Positions 8,418-17,982 of a stretch of DNA of 64,000 bases are shown here, in pieces (within the stretch, counting starts at the first letter, position 1; the number at the start of each line of letters is the position of its first letter). The notes under the pieces are model-generated. The model made no database searches. It saw nothing but the letters and a program-made list of their open reading frames with translations, and was not told the DNA's origin. This DNA comes from Tolypothrix sp. NIES-4075. Its GTDB lineage: Bacteria; Cyanobacteriota; Cyanobacteriia; Cyanobacteriales; Nostocaceae. The stretch lies in NCBI RefSeq assembly GCF_002218085.1, contig NZ_BDUC01000010.1, positions 229,577 through 293,576 on the forward strand, in the 5' to 3' direction. The position numbers and the translations under genes are program-made.

Positions 8418-11400
8418 AATTCAACTTCTTCTCGATCCTGACTTATACTACCAGCTTTATCTAATGAAGCTGCCCAAGATGTTGTTTCAATGTACTTAGC
8501 AAGTTGTTCAACAGTCGGTGCTTCAAATAAATTGCGTACAGGTAAATCTATTTTAAAGGTGTCCCGGATTCGAGAAACTAACTGAGTTGCTAATAAAGAA
8601 TGACCACCCAATTCAAAGAAATTATCGTGGATACCTACTTGTTCTTTTCCTAAAATTTTAGCCCATATTTCCACAAGTAAATCTTCAACCTGCGTCCGTG
8701 GTGCGACAAAATCTGGTTTATCAAAAGTAATATCAGGTGCTTTTAAGGCACGACGATCCACTTTGCCATTAGGTGTTAATGGTAGAGATTCCAATATTAC
8801 ATAGGCTTTTGGCACCATGTATTCTGGTAGCTTTTCTTTCAAAAATTGGCGAAGTAAAGACGCAATTTTTTGCGCTGATTGCGTCAGTACCTGTTCTTGG
8901 TTGGGAACAATATAAGCCACCAACTGCTTATCACCAGGTATTTCCTCATCGGCAATAACTACTGTTTCCCTTACCCCTGGATGCTGATTCAGCACCGCTT
9001 CTATTTCTCCCAATTCAATGCGGAAACCGCGAATTTTAACTTGATTGTCAATGCGACCTAAAAATTCAATATTCCCATCTGGTAAATAGCAACCTAAATC
9101 ACCCGTTTTGTAAATTGTAGAGACGCGATTAATCGCGTCTCTACAAGAAATGAAAGGATTAGAAATAAAGCGTTCAGCAGTTAACTCAGGACAATTGATA
9201 TATTCTCGCGCAAGTCCATCACCACCAATGTACAATTCACCAACAACCCCAATAGGCACTGGTTGTAAATTAGCATCTAATAAATAAATTTGTGTGTTTG
9301 TAATCGGGCAACCAATGGGAATAGATGTAGCTGATTCAGGTACGTTTTCCACCCTGTAATAAGCAGAAAATGTAGTATTTTCTGTAGGACCATAAACATG
9401 AATTAAGTTGTTTGGCGAACCCTTTTTGAGAATCTTTTTAACCCATCTAATATCAACAGTTTCCCCACCAAATAGTAAATATCGCAACGTCGCGAAAGCT
9501 TGCGGAACATCTCTGGCAATTTGCTGAAACAAAGCAGTAGTCAAAAACAGAACGCTGATACCTTTTTGTCGTAGTTGTAATGCCAATTCATGAGGTGATA
9601 GAATGGCATCTTTGCTAATTCCCACAAGTTGAGCACCATTAAGTAGCGCTCCCCAAATCTCGAATGTCGCTGCATCAAAGGAAATATTTGAGGCTTGAGC
9701 AATTTTATCAGTAGGTTGCAATTTTATATAGTTTGTATTGCACACCAATCGATTTACAGCTTTGTGAGTTACAGCCACTCCTTTAGGTTTTCCTGTTGAG
9801 CCAGAAGTATACATTACATAAGCTAAATTATCGCTGCTTACGCTGTTTTTCGGATTTTCTGCGCTTTCTTGGACAATAATTTCCCAGTCTTTATCTATGC
9901 AAATAATTGGATTTGAGAAGCTTTGAAAATGCTTGAGCAACTTTTCTTGTGTCAGCAATACTGAAACTTGTGCATCTTCCAGCATGAAATTTAAACGTTC
10001 TTGAGGATAGCTAGGATCTAAAGGAACATATGTTCCCCCCGCTTTCAAAATCCCCAGTAACCCAACTATCATTTCTGGTGACTGTGAAATGCAAATACCT
10101 ACTAAAACTTCAGATTTTACCCTTATTTTTTGTAAATGCTGTGCTAGTTGATTGCTGCGAATATTCAACTCTCCATATGTTAGAGACGCGATACATCGCG
10201 TCTCTACATTTTCAAAGATTATTGCTATCGCATCAGGATGCTGCTTCACCTGATTTTCAAACAATTGATGAATGCACTTATCTTGAGGATAATCTGCTTG
10301 AGTATTATTCCATTCGACTAATACCTGATAAAGCTTTTCTTCGTTTAATAGTGGTAAATTGGCGATGCCTTGATTTGGATTAGCAACAATACCTGATAAC
10401 AGCGTTTGAAAATCTTCCAGCATCCGAGTAATAGTGGCTTTTTCAAACAAATCTGTGCTGTAAACCATTACACCTCTAATACCCTGAGAATGCTCCCACT
10501 TTGCACCCCATAAACTTCTAAAATCTTCGGAACACTTCCACAGATGTAACTCCAAATCAAAGCGTGTTTTCTTCAAGTCAATATTTATAAAGCTAGGCAC
10601 TAAACCAGGCATTTCTAGCGCTGACATTGGCGCATTCTGTAAACCAAACACCACTTGAAATAGCGGGTGCTGGCTCAAGTTTCGCTCTGGATGCAGTTCT
10701 TCTACTAACTTTTCAAAAGGCAAATCTTGATGGCTATATGCTCCTAGTGTTACTTCGCGTACTCTAGATAGCAGTTCTCGGAAAGTCGGGTTTCCACTTA
10801 AGTCGGTACGTAACACCAAACTATTGACAAAAAAGCCAATTAATCCTTCTATTTCGCTGCGGTTACGGTTAGCAATTGGCGAACCGACGGCAATATCTTC
10901 TTGATGTGTGTAGCGGTAAAGCAATGTTTGAAATGCTGCCAGCAGAGTCATAAATAAGGTGACACCTTCTTGCTGCGAAAGCTTTTCTAGTGCATCAGTT
11001 AGGTTTTTCGGTAACTCTAGAAATTGCGTTGCTCCTTGATAGGTTTGTATAGGCGATCGCGCTTTGTCGCTAGGCAGATGTAGCATGGAAATGCCGTTTA
11101 ATTGCTGACGCCAATAAGTTAACTGAGTTTCCAACACTTCTCCTTGCAACCATTCGCGCTGCCAGTGGGCAAAATCGGCGTATTGAAGAGGCAATTCTAA
11201 CAGTGAAGCCTGGTTTTGTACAAAAGCTGCGTACAGCGTTCCCAATTCGCGAATCAGCACTCCAATAGACCAATCGTCGCAGATAATGTGGTGCATATTC
11301 AGTAATAGAATATGTTCTGTTTCCCCAAGCACAAGCAGCGTCACTCGCAGCAACGGACCAGTAGACAAATCGAAAGGACGTTCTATCTCTGCGTTAATAA

Positions 11401-11734
11401 TGCACTTTGCTTCAATCTCGCGTTCATCGCTTGGCAATTGTTGAAGGTCTAATATAGAAAAAGGTATTGTTAAGCTGGGAGCGTTAGCGCAGCTTTCCGC
11501 AGGAATCGCTTGCAGGGGTTGCCCATCTAATACTATAAATGTGGTGCGTAAAGTTTCATGACGGCGCACGATTTCATTAAAAGTCTGCTTCAGTGCTGCT
11601 AAATTAAGCCTCCCTGTCAAGCGAATGACTGTTGGCACATTATAAATAGCATTACCGGGGATCAATTGGTCGATGAACCACAGTCGCTGTTGGGCAAAAG
11701 ATGCAGGAAAGACGAAGACCTCTTCAGAAGACAT
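8414..11734 (-). CDS. NRPS 2: C - A - PCP
   Basis: A one-module synthetase of about 1106 residues. The ATG at 11734 is chosen because MSSEEVFVFPASFAQQRLW matches the opening of NRPS 3; an ATG three codons upstream is also open. The condensation domain carries HHIICDDW, so the final Gly of the HHxxxDG motif is Asp. The adenylation domain has YTSGSTGKPKG near 648 and VYGPTENTTF. Pocket residues by eye are D-A-F-F-L-G-V-T-F-K, closest to isoleucine/valine codes. The carrier domain has LGGHSL near 1047, with a short tail and no thioesterase. There is no docking domain comparable to TubC. Two palindromic repeats are translated in frame at the same two places as in NRPS 1. The 3' end overlaps the convergent hydrolase by 4 bp. 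Confidence 0.9.
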   Translation of the reverse strand: MSSEEVFVFPASFAQQRLWFIDQLIPGNAIYNVPTVIRLTGRLNLAALKQTFNEIVRRHETLRTTFIVLDGQPLQAIPAESCANAPSLTIPFSILDLQQLPSDEREIEAKCIINAEIERPFDLSTGPLLRVTLLVLGETEHILLLNMHHIICDDWSIGVLIRELGTLYAAFVQNQASLLELPLQYADFAHWQREWLQGEVLETQLTYWRQQLNGISMLHLPSDKARSPIQTYQGATQFLELPKNLTDALEKLSQQEGVTLFMTLLAAFQTLLYRYTHQEDIAVGSPIANRNRSEIEGLIGFFVNSLVLRTDLSGNPTFRELLSRVREVTLGAYSHQDLPFEKLVEELHPERNLSQHPLFQVVFGLQNAPMSALEMPGLVPSFINIDLKKTRFDLELHLWKCSEDFRSLWGAKWEHSQGIRGVMVYSTDLFEKATITRMLEDFQTLLSGIVANPNQGIANLPLLNEEKLYQVLVEWNNTQADYPQDKCIHQLFENQVKQHPDAIAIIFENVETRCIASLTYGELNIRSNQLAQHLQKIRVKSEVLVGICISQSPEMIVGLLGILKAGGTYVPLDPSYPQERLNFMLEDAQVSVLLTQEKLLKHFQSFSNPIICIDKDWEIIVQESAENPKNSVSSDNLAYVMYTSGSTGKPKGVAVTHKAVNRLVCNTNYIKLQPTDKIAQASNISFDAATFEIWGALLNGAQLVGISKDAILSPHELALQLRQKGISVLFLTTALFQQIARDVPQAFATLRYLLFGGETVDIRWVKKILKKGSPNNLIHVYGPTENTTFSAYYRVENVPESATSIPIGCPITNTQIYLLDANLQPVPIGVVGELYIGGDGLAREYINCPELTAERFISNPFISCRDAINRVSTIYKTGDLGCYLPDGNIEFLGRIDNQVKIRGFRIELGEIEAVLNQHPGVRETVVIADEEIPGDKQLVAYIVPNQEQVLTQSAQKIASLLRQFLKEKLPEYMVPKAYVILESLPLTPNGKVDRRALKAPDITFDKPDFVAPRTQVEDLLVEIWAKILGKEQVGIHDNFFELGGHSLLATQLVSRIRDTFKIDLPVRNLFEAPTVEQLAKYIETTSWAASLDKAGSISQDREEVEF
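9117..9144. repeat. 28-bp perfect palindrome inside NRPS 2
   Basis: Same 28-bp sequence as at 4244-4271 and at the homologous place: it is read as part of SCRDAINRVST before YKTGD. Confidence 0.95.
10181..10206. repeat. 26-bp near-palindrome inside NRPS 2
   Basis: TAGAGACGCGAT and ATCGCGTCTCTA are separated by a two-base AC centre. It is translated in frame as part of VETRCIASL, homologous to the insert at 5287-5312 in NRPS 1. Confidence 0.95.
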
Positions 11735-11743
11735 AACGTACAA

Positions 11744-11933
11744 ACTTTTTGAGCCATGCTTTCAGCATATGAGTTACGCAATTTAACTTTCAATTACTTG
11801 ATTGAGTGTATGTCTAATCTAATATAGATGTAAACAATTGATGATATTTTCTAATTGAAACAAACATCTAACTTAAGATAGATGCGTAAATCTTCTAACA
11901 CCATCTTCACCTTACAGACGCGATAAAATCAAA
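11744..11933. promoter_or_regulatory. divergent promoter region between NRPS 2 and the hybrid kinase
   Basis: A 190-bp A/T-rich space separates divergently read genes, so promoters for both should lie here. Two ATCTAA-rich stretches (around 11813-11830 and 11868-11886) are visible, but no clear -10/-35 pair can be assigned. Confidence 0.4.
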
Positions 11934-14900
11934 ATGAGTATCACCATTGCCGGTTACAACCTCATCGAAGTCATTTGTGAGGGTACTACTACCTGTGTTT
12001 ACCGTGCTACGAGGGAACCAGAGCAAACCTCGGTGATAATTAAAACTATTAAAACTGAGTATCCGACTATAGAACAGCTTACCCGATTAAGACATGAATA
12101 TCAAATACTTCAATCTTTAGAGATAGAAGGAATTGTTAAACCCTTAGCTTGGATGAGCGATCGCAATGGTTTGGCGCTAATCTTATCAGATTTTGGGGGA
12201 GAACCCCTGAAAAATTTTATTACCGCGCAAAATTTGGATTTAAGCAATTTTTTGCAAATTGGTATTCAATTGTCTTCAACGCTTGCTCAAATACATCAAA
12301 ATAATATTATTCATAAAGATATTAAACCCCAAAATATCCTGATAAACGCGAAAACTGGTCAAGTTGAAATTATAGACTTTAGTATTTCATCGCACCTGTC
12401 AAGAGAAAATCAGACTATCAGCAATCTCAATTTGCTGGAAGGCACCCTTGCTTATATGTCACCAGAACAAACTGGGAGGATGAATCGCTCAATTGACTAC
12501 CGAACTGACTTTTACTCCTTAGGCGTCACCTTTTATGAAATGCTAACAGGACAGCTACCCTTTCAAGCTACTGACTTTTTGGAATTAGTTCACTGCCATA
12601 TTGCTAAAACACCAGCTACACCTAAAGAAGTCAATTCAGAAATTCCTCAAGCAGTTTCTGATATTGTCATGAAATTATTAGCTAAGACTGCTGAACAGAG
12701 ATATCAAAGTGCCTTGGGACTAAAAGCAGACTTGGAAGAATGTCTAAATAAAGTGCAAGCAACTGGGACAATTGAAGATTTCATTGTTGGTCAACTGGAT
12801 TCATACAGTCAATTTATCATTCCCCAAAAACTTTATGGTCGTGAAAAAGAAGTTGCGAGCCTAATAAATGCCTTTGACCGAGTTAGCCTTGGGGCAACTG
12901 AGATAATTTTGGTGAGTGGTTACTCAGGTATTGGAAAATCCTCCTTGGTAAATGAAATTCATAAACCCATCGTCCGTCAGCGGGGTTATTTTATTTCTGG
13001 GAAGTTTGACCAATTTAAGCGGAATATTCCTTATGCTTCTATAATTCAAGCATTTCAAGAATTGATTCGGCAGTTGTTAACAGAAAGCGCTGAAAAAGTA
13101 GCAGTTTGGAAAGCAAAAATTTTAAACGCTGTAAGTTCCAATGGTCAGGTGATTATTGATGTCATTCCCGAAGTTGAACGAATTATTGGTTCTCAGCCTG
13201 CGGTTCCGCAATTGGCAGCAACTGAATCGCAAAACCGATTTAATCGGGTGTTTCAACAATTCATTCACGTATTTTGTCAACCCGAACATCCGCTGGTACT
13301 TTTTTTGGATGACTTACAGTGGACAGATTCAGCTTCTCTCAAGTTAATTCAACTGCTTGCTTGTGACTTAAATAGCCAATATTTGTTGCTGATTGGAGTG
13401 TATCGAGATAACGAAGTTAGTGCGACTCATCCGTTGATGTTGACTTTGGAAGAAATTCAAAAAACGAATGCGGTTGTCAACAATATTGTCCTGCAACCTT
13501 TACATATCACTCATGTCAACCAATTGGTAAGCGATACCCTACGCACTGACCAACAAAAGTCACAGCCACTAGCTAAGTTACTGTTTAACAAAACTCAAGG
13601 AAATCCTTTCTTTTTAACTCAACTGCTAAAATCTCTTCATCAGGAAAATCTGTTGTCATTTAACTTCAGTCATGGTTGTTGGCAGTGGAATATCGAGTTG
13701 CTGAAAGACATTGATATCACTGACAATGTTGTTGAATTAATGGTCAATCAGATTCAGAAGCTGTCACCTACGACGCAAAATGTCTTAAAGTTAGCTGCTT
13801 GTATTGGGGATAAATTTTCTTTAGATATTTTGAGTATTGTGAATCAAACATATTTGTCACAAACAGCAGTAGATTTGTGGGAATCTTTGCAAGCAGGTTT
13901 AGTTCTACCCTTAGATGAATCTTACAAAATACCTTTAGTCGGGGAATGGGGAGACAAGGAGACAAGGAGACAAGGAGACAAGGAGACAAGGGAGAGCTTT
14001 CTTCTTTCTTACCCTTTTCCCCTCCTCAAAATGCCCAATGCCCAATTTCCAATTGCCTACAAGTTTCTACATGACCGCGTGCAGCAAGCGGCTTATTCTC
14101 TGATTGCAGATTCGCAGAAAAAAGAAACTCATCTAAAAATCGGTCGATTGCTTCTACAAAAAACTACCCTTGAAGAACGAAAAGAAAATATTTTTGCTTT
14201 GGTTAATCAACTTAATTACGGCACCGACTTACTCACCTTAAAGTCAGAAAAATATGAACTGGCTGAACTTAATCTTATAGCAGGTCAGAAGGCGAAAGCA
14301 GCGACAGCGTATGAGTCTGCTATCCGCTATTTAAAGGTGGGTTTAAACTTATTGACAGCAAATAGCTGGGAGGAGCAGTACGAAATCACGCTGGCACTCT
14401 ATGAATTAGCAGTGGAAACAGCGTATCTGAACGGCGATTTTCAGCAGATGGAGAAATGGGCAACAATTGTTTTGCAACAGGCAAAAACCTTTATTGACAA
14501 AATGAAAGTCTATGAGGTGAAAATTCAAGCTTGCATGGCGCAAGTCAAGCAACTCGAAGCAGTTAAGATTGGGTTAGAAGCGTTGGAACTTTTGGGGGTG
14601 AGGTTCCCATTGCCAACGGATTTGGATATCGAACAAACACTCTCGCAAACAGCAATAAATTTAACTGGGAAGAGTATAGAAGACTTGATTAATTTACCGT
14701 TAATGACAGAGGTAGATAAGCTAGCAGCCATACGTATGCTAACAAGTATGGGTTCTCCTACCTATCAAGCTGCACCTGCACTGTTTCCGTTGATTGTTTG
14801 CGAACATGTTAATTTATCTATCAAATATGGAAATGCTCCTTTCTCTGCATACGGTTATGTTTGTTACGGTGTGATTTTAAACGGGGTAATTCAAGACATT

Positions 14901-17900
14901 GATTCGGCTTATAAATTTGGCAAGTTGGCTTTAAACTTGCTGGAACGATACAACGTTTTAGAAATTAAGACAAGTGTATTCTTCGTAGCAGCGGCGTGTA
15001 CGATTCATGGTAAAGTTCATGTTAGGGATACTTTGCCACTTTTACAAGATGGATATGAAAGTGGACTAGAAAACGGACATTTTGAATACGGTGGCTATGC
15101 TGCCATGCAAAAATGCCAATATTCATATTTCATCGGTCAGGAACTGACAAGTCTTGAACGAGAAATGGCAACAATTAGTAATTCCCTGACTCAACTCAAG
15201 CAAGAAAACGCTTTGAGTTGGAATCAAATTTTTCAGCAGTCAGTTCTTAATTTGCTGGAATTTTGTGAAAATCCGTGCTGTTTGCTGGGTGAAGTATACA
15301 ACCAGGAGAAATCATTACCGCTTTTGAGAAAAGCTAATGATAGAACTGGACTCCACTATTTTTATTTAAACAAACTTATTCTCTGTTATTTGTTTGGAGA
15401 GTACCAGCAAGCATGGGAAAATGCTGCCTATGGTTCTGAGTATTTAGATGGGGTAAAAGCGTTTCTTGTTGTACAAGTCTTCCATTTCTACGATTCTTTA
15501 GCACAACTAGCGATATATTCATCAGCGTCACATTCACAACAAGAACACCTCTTAAACAGAGTAATTAATAACCAGGAAAAGATGCAGAAATGGGCAGAAC
15601 ATGCTCCAATGAATTTTCAGCATAAATACGAGCTTGTGGAGGCAGAAAAAGCGCGAGTATTAAGTCAATATTGGCAAGCGATGGAATTTTATGACCGAGC
15701 GATCGCTCAAGCAAAAAACCAGGGATACATCCAAGAAGAAGCGCTCTGCAATGAACTAGCAGCAAAGTTTTATTTTGAGTCTGGCAGAGAAAAGGTAGCT
15801 CAGACTTATTTGACTGATGCTTACTATGGATATATTCGCTGGGGAGCGACGGCAAAAGTCAAAGATTTAGAAGCAAGATATCCTCATATCTTCTCTCAGA
15901 TATCGCAGGGAAAAACCAAAGTAGAAATAAGTCAGACAATTAGATCTACGACTATAAATAGTCCCGGATTTCTGGATTTAGCCGCAGTTATGAAAGCATC
16001 TCTTGCCCTTTCTGGTGAAATGGTTTTGGACAAATTGCTGGCGAAATTGATGCAAATTGTTTTGGCAAATGCCGGAGCAGAAACGGGTTTTTTAATTTTA
16101 GAAAAAGCAGGGCAGTTATTTATAGAAGCCTCTGGAAGTGTTGGGCATGAAATAATGGTGCAGCAATCAACATCTATAGAATCTAGTCAGCAGCTACCAA
16201 TATCTCTAATTAATTATGTGCGAAGTACTCAGGAGAATATCGTACTGAACGATGCTAGCCGTCAGGGAGTATTTACGACAGATAGCTATATCCTCAACAA
16301 AAAACCAAAATCTATTTTGTGTACGCCAATTGTTAATCAAGGTAAACTTATTGGCATTCTTTATTTAGAAAATAATTTGACCATTGGTGCATTTACACCA
16401 GAGCGATTGGAAGTTTTACAACTTTTATCTTCTCAAGCAGCAATATCGATTGAGAATGCGCGTTTGTATAATGATTTAGAGGAGTACAATCAAACGCTCA
16501 GTGCGAAAGTGGAAGAGCGAACGTTGGAGTTACAAGAGAAAAATTTACAATTACAACAGGAAATTAAAGAACGGCAGCGAGCAGAAGAAGCAGCAAAACA
16601 AGCCAACCGTGCCAAGAGCGAATTCCTGGCTAATATGAGCCATGAATTCCGCACCCCGCTTAATGGTATTTTGGGTTATACGCAAATTTTTCAGAAAGAC
16701 AAAAATTTAACTTCTCAGCAAAAGAATGGTATTAACATTATCCATCAGTGTGGCGAACATCTACTGACACTGATCAACGATATTTTAGACCTCTCCAAAA
16801 TCGAAGCTCGGAGAATGGAACTTGAGGCAAAAGAGTTTGTTTTTCCGGAATTTATTGAGAGTATTGCTGATATTTGCCGCATTCGTGCCCAACAAAAGGG
16901 AATTTCCTTAATTTACAAAACGTTTTCTCCACTACCAAAAGTCATTCGAGCAGATGAAAAACGGTTGCGTCAAGTCTTGATTAATTTACTTAGCAATGCA
17001 GTTAAGTTTACAGAAAAAGGATGTATAACTTTTAAAGTGGGCTATCAAAAGGAGAAACTTCGGTTTCAAGTGGAAGATACGGGTATTGGCATTGCACAAG
17101 AGCAATTGAAAGAAATATTTTTGCCATTCCAGCAGGTGGGTGAGCATAGTCGGAAGATTGAAGGAACAGGATTGGGATTGGCAATTAGCCATCAATTAGT
17201 TCAGCTCATGGGTGGGGAATTGATGGTGAAGAGTACTTTAGGGAAAGGGAGCGTTTTTTGGCTAGAGTTGGATTTACCTGAGGTTTTGCAAGAGATTAAT
17301 GTAAACAGCGTCGATCGCCGCCACATCATTGGTTATCTTGGCAGCAAACGCAAAGTTTTGGTGGTAGACGACAAATGGGCAAATCGTTCCGTTTTGCTGA
17401 ATTTACTAGAGCCTTTAGGGTTTGAAGTCGCAGAAGCGACAGATGGCTTAGACGCTCTTAATAAAGCGCATGAATTTAAGCCCGATGTCATTTTTATGGA
17501 CTTGGTAATGACCGTGATGGATGGCTTTGAAGCCACCCGTCGCCTCAGAATGTTACCAGACCTGAAGGAAGTGGTGGTAATTGCCGCCTCCGCTAGCGTT
17601 TTTGATTTCGATCAAAAGCAAAGTCGAGAAGTTGGTTGCGATGATTTTATCCCCAAACCAATCCGGGAAGGTGAGCTTTTAGAAAAATTAAAAATTCACT
17701 TGGGGCTGGAATGGGTTTATGAGGAGCAAAAAAGCAGGGAAGAACTCAGCAGTCCCCTACGCACTCAGGACTCATTTGTGGCTCCACCAGCAGAGGAACT
17801 AGCAGTTTTGCTTGATTTGGCGATGAGGGGAGACTTAAGAGGCATTACAAAACGAGCGATAAAATTAGAGGAGTTGGATGAACGATGGATACCGTTTGCC

Positions 17901-17969
17901 ACTCATTTGCGCCAACTTGCTAAAGGTTTTAAAGGGAAACAAATCTTGGAGTTCCTCAAACAATATTAA
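11934..17969 (+). CDS. giant Ser/Thr kinase - AAA ATPase - GAF - histidine kinase - receiver hybrid
   Basis: A 2011-residue signalling protein. Residues 1-275 are a Ser/Thr kinase domain (HKDIKPQN near 127, IDFSIS in place of DFG, GTLAYMSPEQ). A STAND-like ATPase follows (GYSGIGKSS near 332; LFLDDLQWTD), then a long helical TPR-like region. A GAF domain is near 1355-1500. The histidine kinase core has the phospho-His in SHEFRTPLNG near 1568, NLLSNAVKF, DTGIGIA and GTGLGLAI. A receiver has Asp in FMDLVM near 1852. This matches the multi-domain kinases common in Nostoc-type cyanobacteria. An 8-bp tandem repeat is translated in frame near residues 671-690. The next hybrid kinase starts 13 bp downstream, so they probably form one operon. 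Regulation of the flanking NRPS genes is possible but unproven. Confidence 0.92.
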   Translation: MSITIAGYNLIEVICEGTTTCVYRATREPEQTSVIIKTIKTEYPTIEQLTRLRHEYQILQSLEIEGIVKPLAWMSDRNGLALILSDFGGEPLKNFITAQNLDLSNFLQIGIQLSSTLAQIHQNNIIHKDIKPQNILINAKTGQVEIIDFSISSHLSRENQTISNLNLLEGTLAYMSPEQTGRMNRSIDYRTDFYSLGVTFYEMLTGQLPFQATDFLELVHCHIAKTPATPKEVNSEIPQAVSDIVMKLLAKTAEQRYQSALGLKADLEECLNKVQATGTIEDFIVGQLDSYSQFIIPQKLYGREKEVASLINAFDRVSLGATEIILVSGYSGIGKSSLVNEIHKPIVRQRGYFISGKFDQFKRNIPYASIIQAFQELIRQLLTESAEKVAVWKAKILNAVSSNGQVIIDVIPEVERIIGSQPAVPQLAATESQNRFNRVFQQFIHVFCQPEHPLVLFLDDLQWTDSASLKLIQLLACDLNSQYLLLIGVYRDNEVSATHPLMLTLEEIQKTNAVVNNIVLQPLHITHVNQLVSDTLRTDQQKSQPLAKLLFNKTQGNPFFLTQLLKSLHQENLLSFNFSHGCWQWNIELLKDIDITDNVVELMVNQIQKLSPTTQNVLKLAACIGDKFSLDILSIVNQTYLSQTAVDLWESLQAGLVLPLDESYKIPLVGEWGDKETRRQGDKETRESFLLSYPFPLLKMPNAQFPIAYKFLHDRVQQAAYSLIADSQKKETHLKIGRLLLQKTTLEERKENIFALVNQLNYGTDLLTLKSEKYELAELNLIAGQKAKAATAYESAIRYLKVGLNLLTANSWEEQYEITLALYELAVETAYLNGDFQQMEKWATIVLQQAKTFIDKMKVYEVKIQACMAQVKQLEAVKIGLEALELLGVRFPLPTDLDIEQTLSQTAINLTGKSIEDLINLPLMTEVDKLAAIRMLTSMGSPTYQAAPALFPLIVCEHVNLSIKYGNAPFSAYGYVCYGVILNGVIQDIDSAYKFGKLALNLLERYNVLEIKTSVFFVAAACTIHGKVHVRDTLPLLQDGYESGLENGHFEYGGYAAMQKCQYSYFIGQELTSLEREMATISNSLTQLKQENALSWNQIFQQSVLNLLEFCENPCCLLGEVYNQEKSLPLLRKANDRTGLHYFYLNKLILCYLFGEYQQAWENAAYGSEYLDGVKAFLVVQVFHFYDSLAQLAIYSSASHSQQEHLLNRVINNQEKMQKWAEHAPMNFQHKYELVEAEKARVLSQYWQAMEFYDRAIAQAKNQGYIQEEALCNELAAKFYFESGREKVAQTYLTDAYYGYIRWGATAKVKDLEARYPHIFSQISQGKTKVEISQTIRSTTINSPGFLDLAAVMKASLALSGEMVLDKLLAKLMQIVLANAGAETGFLILEKAGQLFIEASGSVGHEIMVQQSTSIESSQQLPISLINYVRSTQENIVLNDASRQGVFTTDSYILNKKPKSILCTPIVNQGKLIGILYLENNLTIGAFTPERLEVLQLLSSQAAISIENARLYNDLEEYNQTLSAKVEERTLELQEKNLQLQQEIKERQRAEEAAKQANRAKSEFLANMSHEFRTPLNGILGYTQIFQKDKNLTSQQKNGINIIHQCGEHLLTLINDILDLSKIEARRMELEAKEFVFPEFIESIADICRIRAQQKGISLIYKTFSPLPKVIRADEKRLRQVLINLLSNAVKFTEKGCITFKVGYQKEKLRFQVEDTGIGIAQEQLKEIFLPFQQVGEHSRKIEGTGLGLAISHQLVQLMGGELMVKSTLGKGSVFWLELDLPEVLQEINVNSVDRRHIIGYLGSKRKVLVVDDKWANRSVLLNLLEPLGFEVAEATDGLDALNKAHEFKPDVIFMDLVMTVMDGFEATRRLRMLPDLKEVVVIAASASVFDFDQKQSREVGCDDFIPKPIREGELLEKLKIHLGLEWVYEEQKSREELSSPLRTQDSFVAPPAEELAVLLDLAMRGDLRGITKRAIKLEELDERWIPFATHLRQLAKGFKGKQILEFLKQY
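13949..13992. repeat. GGAGACAA octamer tandem repeat inside the hybrid kinase
   Basis: Five consecutive copies of an 8-bp unit (GGAGACAA) lie inside the coding sequence. Three units equal 24 bp, so the translation has an 8-residue period (GDKETRRQ, GDKETRES). The following bases (CCCAATGCCCAATTTCCAATT) resemble the common intergenic STRR of this genome, suggesting a whole intergenic-type repeat entered the gene without breaking frame. Confidence 0.9.
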
Positions 17970-17982
17970 TTAAGAGATTTTT

